Assembly (NCBI GenBank): GCA_037501455.1
Contig: CM074858.1
Span: 89,564,501-89,628,500 of the forward strand
Direction of reading: 5' to 3'
Length of the DNA: 64,000 nucleotides
DNA from: Lantana camara
Taxonomy: Eukaryota > Streptophyta > Magnoliopsida > Lamiales > Verbenaceae
Position 1 is the first letter of the stretch; each line of letters starts with the position of its first letter. Positions 46,907 through 58,140 of this stretch are shown here, in pieces. The notes beneath the pieces are model-generated. The model saw only the letters and a list, made by a program, of their open reading frames with translations, did not search any database and had not been told where the DNA came from. The translations under genes and the position numbers were made by a program.

Positions 46907-47177
46907 ATATTTATTTCATAAATAAATATTCATGATAATAACAACTTGAAATTATCTTTGTATTTATTTCATAAATAAATACAAATAATAATAACAACTT
47001 TATATTATCTCACTTATTTATTTCATAGATAAATAAGTCTTGATATTATCTTTTATTTTTCAAATAGCGTAAGATAATATATTCTCCTTTATTTCTAAAA
47101 TAAGGTTGATAATATCCTTTATTTGTTTCTTGAATAAATAAAGTAAGATAAAGTTATATTTATTTCATAAATAAATA
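46907..47177. repeat. TATTTATTT-CAT-AAATAAATA dyads in copia-type LTR
   Basis: Dyads are at 46907-46929 (ATATTTATTT arms), 46957-46985 (TTTGTATTTATTT arms), 47012-47038 (ACTTATTTAT arms), 47117-47143 (CTTTATTT arms) and 47157-47177 (TATTTATTT arms). Outer bases change between copies, and each change is matched on the other arm. The first three centres are 53 and 54 bp apart. Confidence 0.75.
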
Positions 47178-47236
47178 GTGCCATTTTCCAATTAATAATT
47201 AATTATGTATTGGGCTTATTTGTTCCGAATTGGGCC

Positions 47237-47402
47237 TTAGAATTAATTCTCTAATTAATTCTAATGACCCTTTATAATTAATTTTACAATTAATTATATT
47301 TGCGTTTTACAATTAATTCTCTAATTAATTGTACTTAGGTTTTATAATTAATTCTCCAATTAATTATATATGGACTTTATAATTAATTTTCCAATTAATT
47401 AA
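47237..47402. repeat. Five AATTAATT dyads at exact 35-bp period
   Basis: Centres fall at 47250.5, 47285.5, 47320.5, 47355.5 and 47390.5. Arms are TTAGAATTAATT, TATAATTAATT, TACAATTAATT, TATAATTAATT and TAATTAATT, each with its exact complement after a 4-nt loop (CTCT, TTAC, CTCT, CTCC, TTCC). The 9-13 bases between dyads are not repeated. A sixth dyad TCCAATT/AATTGGA with a TCTC loop follows near 47418. Confidence 0.85.
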
Positions 47403-48585
47403 TGCATGATCCAATTTCTCAATTGGACCACATCCCCAAATTAATGCTCACGTGCCGTTTCAATCAATTATTTGATCTTTCCGTCAATACCCTTTGAACC
47501 TAGCATTCGTGTGTGATCATCTAGGTTCATAATTCAGTTAGCAGTGAGTCTAATTAATTAATACACTTATTAATTAATTAGCTCACAAATCATATAACCG
47601 TAGTCCAGCTACAGGTGTGTGACCCCTACCAGAATAACGAATTAAATCAAAGAACCTTTCAGCCAATGACATCCATGAGATACGATCCTCCTACCATTCT
47701 ATCTCCCGATTAAGACCTAGGGCATGGGAATAATGAGAGTCCCATTAATCTTAATCTTAAAGCTACGTTCGTTTCATATCCATTTGATCTCAATCCAAGA
47801 AACACTTTTCTTGATGTCTTGATCCACTACCTTGGTCGAGGGTTTTAGGATCGACTTATACAATAAGAGATCTTCTTACCTTAAGCAAGTGTAGGTCCTT
47901 TATTTATTCTCACATACCTCCATGTGCCATTTTTGTAACCCCGACATAAGTCAAAATTCAAATGTCTCGAGCGACGTCCTTTTATACCTATATCTAAGAT
48001 TACCTAGTTTGCTCACACAAGACATCAATGGAATCTCAAGTCAAAGGATTAATTACTCATGCCATTGACATGTGAGAGGTTTCCTAATCTACAAGTTTCC
48101 TTTTCTAGAAGTGAAAACTTTCTTTCCCGTTTAGGAATCTTCTCACGCTAGATAACTCAGTGTACTGGTTGTGATAACAAACACACTCGTGTATTATGTA
48201 TGCATCAACCTATGCACTTTACACCCCATGAAACTGGGTGATCCTTCTCAAGGACACAATCCCACAAACAAGCCTCAATCGAGCCTAATTGACGCTCCCA
48301 CTGTTTGTTGGACTCATCGACCTAGAGTAGTTTCTAATTCGGCTTGAGTTAGGGTTTATCTCATGTGTCATTCACCTAATGACAAAGTCCCTAATAGCCT
48401 GATGGATTATGGAAGTTCTAAAACATGCGCACGTAATAGGAAACACACATAACATGCAATTGCACATAAAGAAGTGTTTACCTATGATTAATATCAAACG
48501 TCCATTATTCAAAGATTGTCTGTGATATAAGGAAAGTCACAAAATGGATTACAATGAATCGGCTTTCTAGGTACTTTTCCTAATA

Positions 48586-49647
48586 CCTTGAGCACGTGTG
48601 ACCCTTAATCAACCATTCGTTGGTCCAACCAACTGATTTAGTCAATTCAAGCCTTCACTCTCGTGACCGGGGATTTGTGTGTGACCCTCTAGGTTCTTTA
48701 TTCAATTAGTAGTGACACTAATTAATTAATACTTCTTATTAATTAATCAATTCATAGATCACATACCCTAGTCTAGCAACAAGTGTGTAACCCCTATCTG
48801 GATAAGAATGTATGAATTTGAAAGAACCTTTAAGTCATTGATATATGTGAAATAAGATCCTCCTAAAACCTATCTCTCAACCAAGATCTAGGGCAAGGGA
48901 ATAATTAGAACCCTGATAATCTTGATCTTAAATGCTAAGTTCATTTCATATCCATTTGATCTTGATCCAAGAAACCCCTTTCTTGATCTCGATCCACTAC
49001 CTTGGCCAAGGAATCCGAGATGGCATATGAATGACTTACACAATAAGAGATCATCTTGCTAAAGCAAGTGTATGTCCTTTATCGATTCTCATATACTTTA
49101 ATATGACACTTTTGGAGTCCTAATATAAGCCATAATTCAATTATCTCGAGCGACATCCATTTAGAAATAGAAATTTTCTTTCCCATTTAGGAATCTTCTC
49201 ACACAGGACACCTCAGTGTACTCACTTAAATCAAGCGGGCACTCTCATGTAACATGCACGTATCGACTATACTCTTTACACCCTATGAAACAAGGTGATC
49301 CTTCTTAAGGGCATGATCACATAAGCAAGTCTCAAGTGAGTCAGTTTGACACTCCCATTGTCTTTTGGACTCATCGTCTTGGAGTAGTTTCTAATCTTAA
49401 CTTATGTGATTTAGGACTCATTTCATAAACCACTTCTCTTAAATGGTTGAGTCCTATAAGTTAATTAGATTAGAGGAGTTTTTATACATGCGCAGTCAAG
49501 GTAAGCGTACAATCAAACAAGAGTATATAAAGAAGTATTGCCTTATGATCGAATTAGTTTGTGTATTACTGAAAGATTGTCTGTGATGTACAAAGGAAAA
49601 GTACTAATCGGATTACAAGATCGGCTTTCAGGATACTATTCCTAACA
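48586..49647 (-). repeat. Second copia-type LTR fragment, 5'-truncated in plus view
   Basis: This is joined directly to the previous fragment at CCTAATA|CCTTGAGCACGTGTG. From 48680 it follows the copia LTR (TGTGTGACCCTCTAGGTTC, CTAGTCTAGCAACAAGTG, CAAGATCTAGGGCAAGGG) with an internal loss near 49160, and ends ACTATTCCTAACA at 49647. It abuts an RNase H relic. Confidence 0.75.
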
Positions 49648-50120
49648 TCAAGTTGAACACGAATGAAAGTCTACATGGTTAACATAAAACAACAACCACG
49701 GATGGAGTTATTAGAGATGAGCAGGGAGTTTGGGTCCTAGGCTATGCCATGAAAATTGGAGAAACCTCGATCATAACAGCGGAATTAATTGGACTTTAAG
49801 AGGGATTGATATTAGCTTGTGAAGGGAGGTACCAAAGGATCGAGTTTGAATGTGACTCTGATTCAGTTGTTAAGCTTGTCAAATATGTTGGGGTCTAGGA
49901 GCATCCACTTGGTCCTATAATCAAGGATTGCCGAAAGCTCTAACACATGCCCTAAGAATGCACACTCAAGCATATCTAACATGTCGGTAACAACCTGGCG
50001 AACAAGTTGAATAAAAAGGGTCAAGAAATGGAAGTTGAACATATCATTTGAATACAAGGCCAATGGACATTGAGCATAATTTAGAGATTTAGGCAGTTTG
50101 TTTCTTGCCGTTTTTTCATG
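49647..50120 (+). pseudogene. RNase H-like domain relic
   Basis: The plus-strand frame reads IKLNTNES, DGVIRDEQGVWVLGYAMKIG, ITAELIGL*EGLILACEG, IEFECDSDSVVKLV, EHPLGPIIKDCRKL and NNLANKLNKKGQE. This is the plant RNase H-like (RVT_3) domain found in LINE-type elements and stand-alone host genes. The first catalytic aspartate of the usual NTDG is asparagine here, and several stops interrupt the frame, so it is dead. No reverse transcriptase was seen beside it; the copia LTR fragments lie to its left. Confidence 0.75.
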
Positions 50121-50208
50121 GTTACCCCAAAAAAAAATCAATATGCAAATATATAGCCTCAATTTTCGCTCACCACTAAAACTTTTATGTGAAAAGTGCT
50201 AAAAATCA

Positions 50209-50312
50209 AATTTTTTTTAAAACACACACCTCCAAGTGACCAGAGAGATTCGAACCCGGGTATTGCCTTCGAGAAAGAACCTCGAACCACTTGAACTAAC
50301 CCCTATTGGCCA
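50209..50312 (-). mobile_element. tRNA-derived SINE
   Basis: On the minus strand the element begins TGGCCAATAGGGG and has an RNA polymerase III A box TAGTTCAAGTGG (50298-50287), which matches TRGYNNARNNGG at every position. It has a B box GGTTCGAATC (50256-50247) and ends in an A-rich tail (TTTTAAAAAAAATT). Both sides carry AAAAATCA (50201-50208 and 50313-50320) as a plausible target duplication. Body length is about 104 bp. A tRNA retropseudogene is the alternative; I could not fold a full cloverleaf. Confidence 0.7.
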
Positions 50313-50320
50313 AAAAATCA

Positions 50321-50711
50321 CTTAGGAGGGGGCTTACTTCGCTTTTTGCAATGGTTTTGGTGTTAGCTAATTACCCTAATAAAAAATGAATTCTTTAAAT
50401 TAACTAGTGTTCAATTTACATTTTTAACTGAGTTTGTATTTAACTTAAAATTAAGATGATGTTTACTTGTCATTTCATAAAACACTAAAAATAGGTAAAA
50501 AAGTCCACAATACCCTTTTTCTTAATGAATAGAATAATAAAAAAAATTTGGGCTGTGAGTTTTTTCCTTTTTTTATTTAAAAGCGTAACCATGTTTATGA
50601 CGAGGCAAATTATAAGCACTAGAAATTAAAATTAAATCAAAAATAAAAACTTGTGAGCATTTAAAATAGTTCAGCAATTTTAAATAAATTCATCAACGCC
50701 ATAATCAAAAC
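50321..50711. other. AT-rich intergenic DNA
   Basis: I see no gene or recognisable element between the SINE duplication and the solo LTR. The sequence has several A/T runs. Confidence 0.6.
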
Positions 50712-51941
50712 TGTAACGCCCCGACTTTTTGACCGTACAGGTATGACGTATATGCTTACCAAGTTGCGTAATTTCAATTAAATTATTCATATATTTTTTA
50801 TATATTAACTCTTTTATTATTATATTATTTGAATTCGAATTTCCATATGAAATTCTTAAATGTTTATGCATATGTAACTACGTTTGAGTGTCGTTTCTAT
50901 CTGAATTGATTTCATATTTTTGTGAAAACTTAGTATGTTGGAGTTATGTGTGTTATGAACATGTCTATATGCTCGCCTTACATTTTCGGACTTGTTTGTT
51001 TGGGCTTTGGATTTATTTCGAGTTTTGGAACCAAAACGGGGGCTAAAGAGAATTAAGCGCACCTTTGGTTCCAGGCAACACATCTTGAGCTCGGGAATTC
51101 GGATTCGAATTATGTCACCCATGTTGGACTCGAATCGATGATTTGGAGTCAATGAATCAAGCGTCATGTTTTTCTAAGCCAGTTTGAACCCCCGAAATTT
51201 CACCGAAACAAGCCCCACCCGCCTAAATGATCACAATTAACCATTTCGTTCATAACTCAACCCATACTTAACCAAACCTCTCCAAACTTGAACCTATAGT
51301 TACCTAACATAACCCCCTACCACCCCATACCTCCCTCACTTCGTCCATCAGCTGAGAAAAGGGGAAAAGAAGCAGCCAAAACCGAGTTTCAAGAGAGAAG
51401 AAAGAAGAACTATTCACCATCTTTGAATTTGAACTCATACCTCCACCATTCCTTCTCCAACTTTAAAGGCAATTACATGATTGAATTCTTCTCCTCTTTT
51501 TGATCATTTCAAGTCTTTGTTTGCCTTTTTTCATCCATGAATGATTATGATATGAACTTTTGAATGAATAGTTAGGTTTTCATAGAATTCTTGAATAATT
51601 GCTCTCTTTGAATTATTTGTTGAATTGATGGTGGAATATTGGTAATTTGTGATACTTTAATGTATTTATGGACTCATGAATCATGGTAGTTGAGATATTT
51701 AAGAGTTGCTATTAATGAAGCTTAGTTTCTTAAGTTTGAAGAAGCATTAATTTGATCCCTTTTTCTTCCTTTCCTTGCTCGATTGTTGTAGTAGCTTGGA
51801 GTGTTAGTTGTGACTTTGTTTCTTGTTCAATTCTTACCTGGTGGTGTTACCTTTTTTCTTGCTTTTTGTGGCTGCTGGAGTAGGGGAAATGGTACATTGT
51901 TGTTGCATCCTTGAACTGGAGATGATGACGTTGATCTTCAA

Positions 51942-52151
51942 GGGTGAACCCCGTCACCCCATTTACACATAAACTTTGTGACACCCGTCACCACATTTAC
52001 ATCTAAAGCTTTGAGGATCTGTGAGCCTTAACCCCCATCACCACCAATACACTACAACCTGGTGACCCCCGTCACCATGCCTGGAGGAAGGCCTGCCTTT
52101 CCTCACGCCCGTCACCCCCCCTTTCTTCTGGAGGGGACTGACACCCGCTTG
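51942..52151. repeat. Six GTGAC/GTCAC dyads (family C LTR)
   Basis: Centres are at 51950.5, 51984.5, 52034.5, 52068.5, 52108.5 and 52144.5, spaced 34, 50, 34, 40, 36 bp. Best copies are TGGTGAC-CCCC-GTCACCA (52060-52077), GTGAC-ACCC-GTCAC (51978-51991) and GGGTGA...TCACCC (51942-51959). The third, fifth and sixth are decayed. The array takes the same place in the LTR as in families A and B, but the word has changed from GACAC to GTGAC. Confidence 0.75.
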
Positions 52152-54985
52152 GAGTTTTCTTTTGTTTTTTGTTTTGTTTTCTTATTTTCTTAGCCTCGTT
52201 TATGACTTATATGTTTTGTTATCATGTTGTATTATGCATCATAATTATTGTATTAAATTTATGGAGTGATTTGATATGATTTTGTCGAGCAACGAACTAA
52301 TACGCTATTACGTGGCTTAACTACTTCTATATGATACGTTAAGTGCTTTCTTGCATTCTTTTGTTGTCTTAACTGAATCCACTTACCTTTATACTTATTA
52401 TATGCATTGTATACGTGACATATATGTGTTATGATTAATGTATTAAGTTTATGGCTCGTTTTATTATGATTTATGAAAGTTATGAAACGATTGAACGTGA
52501 AACCTTCAAGTATTGAATGTATTAAATGAATTACTTGATTATATGATATCATAACATGATTTTTACTTCTTATGCATCTCATATCATGTGCATAGCATTT
52601 TCGTGCGTCGTATATGGTCATATTGAGTCTCACACTACCTCTTTTGCATAGATTTGCGTCCAGTCAGAGACGAGGGCGGACCTTGAGGCTCTTGTGCTTT
52701 CCCTTTTGCTTTTACAAGGTGGGTTTCTCTTTTAATAGTTAAATCACCCGATATATCCCCAATGTGAAAAGTTTTAAGCCAAGTTATTACACATATATAT
52801 CGAGTTTTTTGATGAGTAAATGATTTTGAACATAAAGCCTTTCCTTATGTATCCCTACCTAATGATTTTGGCGAGAACATGAATGCAAGAACTGAATGGG
52901 GCCCAAGGACTTAGTGCATGTGGCTATCCGGGGAGGCAAGGGCCGGCAGTGATCCCATGCACTAGTTCCAACCAAACTACGGTGATATCGGCCCTCGCTA
53001 GGAGATTAGCGGGGAATGGGAGCTGAGGCCTTTGGGGATTCATGTACCCTACTGGCTGTAATGATTGGGTGGCCCGGGCCTTGCAAACCCGTCCACCACC
53101 TGGAGAAAAAAGATGTATATGAACGATTGGATTGTAACATCCCGCTCTTTCACTGTACGAGCTACGCCACGTATCGACTTTCTTGTGTGTTTAATTCTGT
53201 GATTTTAAGCTTTGTGTGACCCTATTTTCAACTCTTTAAGAGTTTATGGGCCTGTTTGTAATTTTATCTTTTTATGAGTTTTTCGGTCATTTCTCGTTCG
53301 ATCAAGGTTTCGACCTCTTGGACCCCTTTTTCGCGTTCGGGGCATCCAAACGAGTCCGTAGACTCTGAGTTTGCCCAATTCAGACGTCGTTAGCCCTTTC
53401 TAGCATTCGTTTTTGCGCATTAAAGACCTGATATAAAACACTTGGATCCCCGTTGGACGAAGCATTCACGCACCAGCTCTTTCTCTCTCCTCTCTTACTT
53501 GATCCTCTCTCTCCCATCACTATTCACATGCACAAACACACACTAGCCGGAACTCGACCGTTTCTCGACGTTTGAGTAGTGCATTTTGAAGATCTCGACG
53601 AGCCAAACACGATGGTACAAAGATCTCGACCTAACGACGAACGGTGGTGGAGATATCGCCAATTTTCAGACCCAGCGGTGGGGGGTCGGACCACCGCGAC
53701 TTCGCTGGCGTCCCGCGATGGTTTACGACTACCTTTTTGAGACACGACCCTTAGGGTCTGGAAGAAGACTTCCCGGTGGTCATTTGCACGTTGGAGGCGC
53801 GGCCATCGGGGCTGCGGTGGCGCTACACGCGCCGCCTAAAGCTCACGTAGGCGGCGGCGGTTTTCAGGCATGACTTCGCCGACCATTTTCGATCGTTTTC
53901 GGAGGTAATTTTCGGTGACTCCCAACGGTTCCCACGGTTTTCTGACCCCCTGGTCTCATTTTCGGCCTCAGTTTGAGCTAAAAATGGCCAAAAATGGTGT
54001 TATCCGATGGAGCAAAGGTGGCGCGGATCGATTGTACGGCGGTGGTGGTTTTCGGCCGAATTTTTTGGTGACCACTATATAGGTTTCGAAGGCCTCATCA
54101 CGGGTAAGACAATGCTTTTTACGGATTCGGTTTTCGTTCACTGGTTTGGAAGTAATTTGGATTTGAAGATTTTGGGGTTTTCGTATTCTTTGATCTGAAA
54201 TTGGGGACGATTGGCTTGGAATTTTCAGAAATCGATCGAGGATTTGGAACGAGCATGAGGAGTTCTTGCTCGAGTGAATTTCGGGGAATTTTTCGGCACG
54301 TTCCTACGGTGGCCAACCACTGTTCCGGCGGTGGCGCTCCGACGGTTTTCGGATAGTTTGTTTTTCTCGACGCGCTGAGTCCAATGCCGATTTTCGTTCA
54401 TTAAATGGGCACTCAGTTTATTTGTTATGAATTTATTTGTGTAATTGGAAATATTTGATTTAATTGTTATAAATACAAATTGATTACGATATGCTTGTAT
54501 TGTCGATCGAAATGTATCCCGTTGTATATGAAATCATGTATTGAATGAAATGTGATATGTATGGATGTGTTGATTTGATAATTGAATCCCGATATGTTGA
54601 AATTTTACTATTCGTTTAACTTTAAGGGGTGTATGTGTATTTTTCCTAAATATGTAAATTTGTATGACTTGAATTAATTAAACCTTAGCATGTAATAAAC
54701 GAATATGCTAATCTTAACTACATAAAAATGAGTTATTATGTCTTGAATGATTGAAATTGAAACTTTCTCAATTAAAGTCTAACTACTTAAGTTGTGTTTG
54801 AATTTGTTATGCAATGTATGAATTGTATGAACTTTGAATGGTTAAATGGCTTAGTTGGAATTTGATAGGTAACCTCGTAGGTTTTAATTGAAATTCGTAG
54901 CATGCTACTATATGATTTATTTGGCTTTGTAATGTGTGAATTTTATAGAAAATATGTTAACTGAAAATAAGTGGTTCGTCCAGCG

Positions 54986-55157
54986 CTATGATGCACGGAC
55001 ACTTCTAAAAATATCATTTTGCCGTGTCGTGTCATGTCGTGTCGTGTCGGACACTGTGTCCGACACTCCTTACATGGGAAATTCAAGAAAAAATCGGTGT
55101 CGCCGTATCCGTGTCATGTCGTGTCCCTGTCGCCGTGTCCGTGTCCGTGCATCATAG
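54986..55157. mobile_element. MITE with 17-bp inverted termini
   Basis: The 172-bp element has perfect terminal inverted repeats CTATGATGCACGGACAC (54986-55002) and its complement (55141-55157). Flanks are GTCCAGCG (54978-54985) and GTCCTGCG (55158-55165), an 8-bp duplication with one mismatch, as expected for hAT-type transposition. Its interior is made of GTGTC/GACAC words, including GTGTCGGACAC followed after one base by its complement GTGTCCGACAC (55044-55066). No coding capacity. Confidence 0.75.
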
Positions 55158-55623
55158 GTCCTGCGAATGTGCATTGTGTGTAATTCGTTTTGTGCATTCA
55201 TGAGCATTGTCATGTGTCTCTGTGTGGTTGTCTGAGTCTGAATCTGAGCCCTGTGTTGTGTTTTGTGTGTTCAGTTGGTACAGGTGCAAACCGGGGTGGT
55301 GACAAGCGGGTCGTGCAGGTTCCGGGGTGGACCATTTGCTTTGGGTTTAGCTTTGTTTGGTGCCAGGTGAGGTTAGATTATAGTTCAACCCTAATGATAC
55401 ATGCCCGATATGTATGCATGTGAATATAAGCTTTATATATACGTAATATGTGTGAGTTATGATTATGTATGATTATACTACAGGTTATAGAATATGATAT
55501 GCAAAGTATGATGAGTGTTGTGTTAGAATATGAATATGCTAAGATCTAGATATGTTAGGAGTATGAATATGTTGCGGATATGCCTCTAATATGATCTTGA
55601 CTTGACTTTACCTTGTTTCGTGT

Positions 55624-55920
55624 GGGGCTCGATGATTATGGGTAATAGAGCCTCGGGACGCCGGGTATTACTCCTGTGCATGATCATCGTGATGTGGGTA
55701 AGGGAGACCCGGGACGGATAATATCCCTGTACACATTTCCCTTCTTGTTTGAAGGTTTGACTCTTTTTTTCTTGGGGCCCGGTGATTATGGATAATGGAG
55801 CCTCGGGGCACCGAGTATTACTCCTGTGCATGATCATCGTGATGTGGGTAAAGGAGATCCGGGACGGATAATATCCCTGTATACATTTCTGCTCTTGTTT
55901 GAAGATTTGCTTTGTGTGTG
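55624..55920. repeat. 150-bp tandem duplication in family D LTR
   Basis: GGGGCTCGATGATTATGGG at 55624 and GGGGCCCGGTGATTATGGA at 55774 begin two closely similar units that both include GTGCATGATCATCGTGATG and CGGGACGGATAATATCCCTG. Confidence 0.85.
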
Positions 55921-57463
55921 TGTTTTCGATATGCTAGTTTGTTATGTAATAGTTCGTGGAACGGGCGTGGATTCCCAATTAATAAAATTTGGTTGTTTTG
56001 GCCTTCGGCCCAACTCTTTCTCTCTCCATATCTATTATCACGTGAGAAAATGATTTAGAATGCAAAAACCACGTCCCGGTTCATGAACTCACAACATGAT
56101 ATGTGTTGCGCTCCGTATACGTATGTACGCGTGTGTGTGTAGCCCCTCACTCAGTCTTTGGACTGACCCCTCCCTCTTTATGTTTTTAGTTGCAGGTTCA
56201 GGTTCTTGGAGTTTGAGCTAGGCGGCGGTGTGTCCTGTCTGAAGAGTCTGTGTCAGTCTATTTGGTTTTGTTAAGTACTTTGTTCCGAACTATGTATGAA
56301 ATTATGTATATGAGATGTTCTGTACAGGTTTATGATTATGATTTGATTGTATGGAATTCGGGACAAGTTAGGACAGGTTCATGGATTAGTTGAACCCGTT
56401 TTTGTTGTATGTTATTCGGGACAGGCTAGGACAGGTTTCCCTGATTAGTTGAACCCGTGTAGTTGATGTTGAATTACTTTCTAGAATGTATAAATTATGT
56501 TTGTTGATTGAAGTTTTTTTTAGTTTCGTGTTTTGTATAGCTTCCACGGTCAGGTTTTGCATACTTTCCAATTGTACAGGGTTTAGATACCGCCTAACTT
56601 AGGTTGAATTTTCGTTTGTCACCCGTTCGCTTTGACTTGGTGCATGTGCGGACTTTCCATTTCGTACACGTGTCAGGTCATAGTGCAGGGGATGTGGTGC
56701 CTTTCGTTTGGGGTGCTACATGAATGAAAGAATCGAATGAATGTGCACGAAAGAATTGTTGTGTGATCATCTATGAATGAATGAACAATTAATACACATG
56801 GTATAGGTTGGAGATTATGCACGCCCACTCGCCGGGCCTTGAATAACCTAATGAATGAATATGATAGTTGTAATCCCGTTGATACTTTCCTTTGTTTTAC
56901 CTACTTGGAAAATTATTGTAAAACTTCATACGGGATTATGGCTTGCATGTATATGTTTAAATTCCGTGATAATTATACTTATGCCCTGTTTTATACCCAC
57001 CAGTCCCCTTTGTACTGAACCCGTGTTGTTTTCAGTTGTTTTGTGCAGGTTGGGAGTGCTAGGCGAGAATTACGAGTCGTCTAGGTCTTGCATTTGAGTC
57101 TAGCATTTTCTTTTGGTTACACTCATATTACTTTGGATATTTTGTATATGATTATCAACTTTGGGAGCGTACTTGTTAGTTGAGCCGTGATGGCCATTTT
57201 GGAATACATGTAATTATATTTTGGAGCTTGAAGGCTCATTGTAAATGTTTCAAATTATGACTTGCTTCCGCTTTAATGTCTTTGCTCTGATTTATTTATT
57301 ATCTCGTTCTTGAGTGTTTTAAGGGTTAGCTCCCGTCAAGCATAGCATGTGTGTTATGTCCTCGTTCATCGCCATTTGGCAAGTGTATGGACTTTCCATT
57401 TCATATGCGGGTCGGGTCTCAGTGCGGGGGATGTGGTGTCTTGCACTCGGGTGCTACAAAAAC

Positions 57464-58140
57464 TTTTGAGATAGTTTCATGAATTGACGTTAAAAAATAT
57501 GTACGTATGAGCTTGCTTGATAATTTAGATTATAATTAAGTATAATTTTATAAAGATAAAAATAATTAAAACTATGAAATTTGATTTTGTTACAAATATT
57601 AGTTTTTTATTACATTCAAAAACTTGGCCGTGAAGGCATGTTGATAGAATATTTATTTTGATCTTAATAATAAATGTGAGTAAAAAAAGTAAAAAAAAAC
57701 ATGCACGGTAAAATGAAATGAAAAAGAAAAGATAAAATTACTGCCCCAATTAAAGTCAAAGATAAAAGAAAATATTAGATCTGAAAAGATAATTTAAATG
57801 GCAATGTGTGTAAGTTTGAACTAACTATTGGACAAACATGTTTAATCCCCTTAATTTTTTAATCTCAAACCCTTCTACAGAAATTCTGGCCATGCTAAAG
57901 CGCCCACAATGATAATCAAAAATTGAATAAATAAAAACCTTTTGAGACACAAGGAGTACACCAGAAACTTAAAATCCAAAAGCAGCATCATCACTATATA
58001 TGAAGACTGAATATGTTTGATCCAAATATAACATGACAAACAGAACAAAAAAAGCAAAACTTCAACAAACACCTCAAATATGGTCCCATAAAAAACCCAA
58101 TAAATAACATTATAACAAATCAATCTTCATCTAGTAAAAT
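57464..58140. other. AT-rich intergenic DNA
   Basis: This lies between the solo LTR duplication and the 3' side of the ALKBH9-like gene. I recognise no coding sequence or transposon. Confidence 0.6.

Larger units (their letters stand above)
46886..48585 (-). repeat. Copia-type LTR fragment or solo LTR (older)
   Basis: From about 47510 it aligns by eye with the copia LTR at 20620-21693 (GTGTGATCATCTAGGTTC, TTAGCAGTGAG, CATTTGATCTCAATCCAAGAAAC, ending GGCTTTCTAGG...CCTAATA). The left part is a different AT-rich U3 full of dyads. Start not fixed; no target duplication found. Confidence 0.7.
53133..56720 (+). mobile_element. Solo LTR, Tekay-related family D, nested in family C
   Basis: A 3588-bp insertion beginning TGTAACATCCC and ending GGGGTGCTACA. 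Flanks are TGGAT and TGAAT (one mismatch). The family C sequence continues on both sides (GTATATGAAC... / ...GAATGTGCACGAAAG). It contains a pyrimidine-rich likely leader near 53480, a candidate donor CGG|GTAAGA (about 54103/54104), a MITE (54986-55157), a 150-bp tandem duplication, a CAGTC/GACTG hairpin (56152-56165), an acceptor TTAGTTGCAG ending at 56195 and GAGCTAGGCGGCGG after it. Confidence 0.8.
50712..57458 (+). mobile_element. Solo LTR, Tekay-related family C, containing a nested solo LTR
   Basis: Begins TGTAACGCCCC, ends CGGGTGCTACA, with perfect 5-bp duplications AAAAC (50707-50711 and 57459-57463). Without the nested insertion it is about 3160 bp. It shares with family B the blocks TTGAGCTCGGGAATTCGGATT (about 51085) and GGACTTAGTGCATGTGG (about 52907). 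The candidate donor is GC-type here (TAAAG|GCAATT at 51468/51469) and the acceptor TTTTGTGCAG ends at 57048. A dyad array lies at 51942-52151. No internal genes. Confidence 0.9.

Noticed and set aside
47237..47402. CRISPR-like array (35-bp period, palindromic repeats, unlike spacers)
   Set aside because: The DNA is plant LTR sequence, the arms differ between repeats, spacers are only 9-13 bp, and no Cas genes occur.
50247..50298. Functional tRNA gene on the minus strand
   Set aside because: A and B boxes are good, but I could not fold a full cloverleaf, and the A-rich tail with flanking repeat fits a SINE or retropseudogene better.
53524..54316. Protein-coding gene in the family D LTR
   Set aside because: Short overlapping frames on both strands without recognisable domains, in the likely untranslated leader of an LTR.
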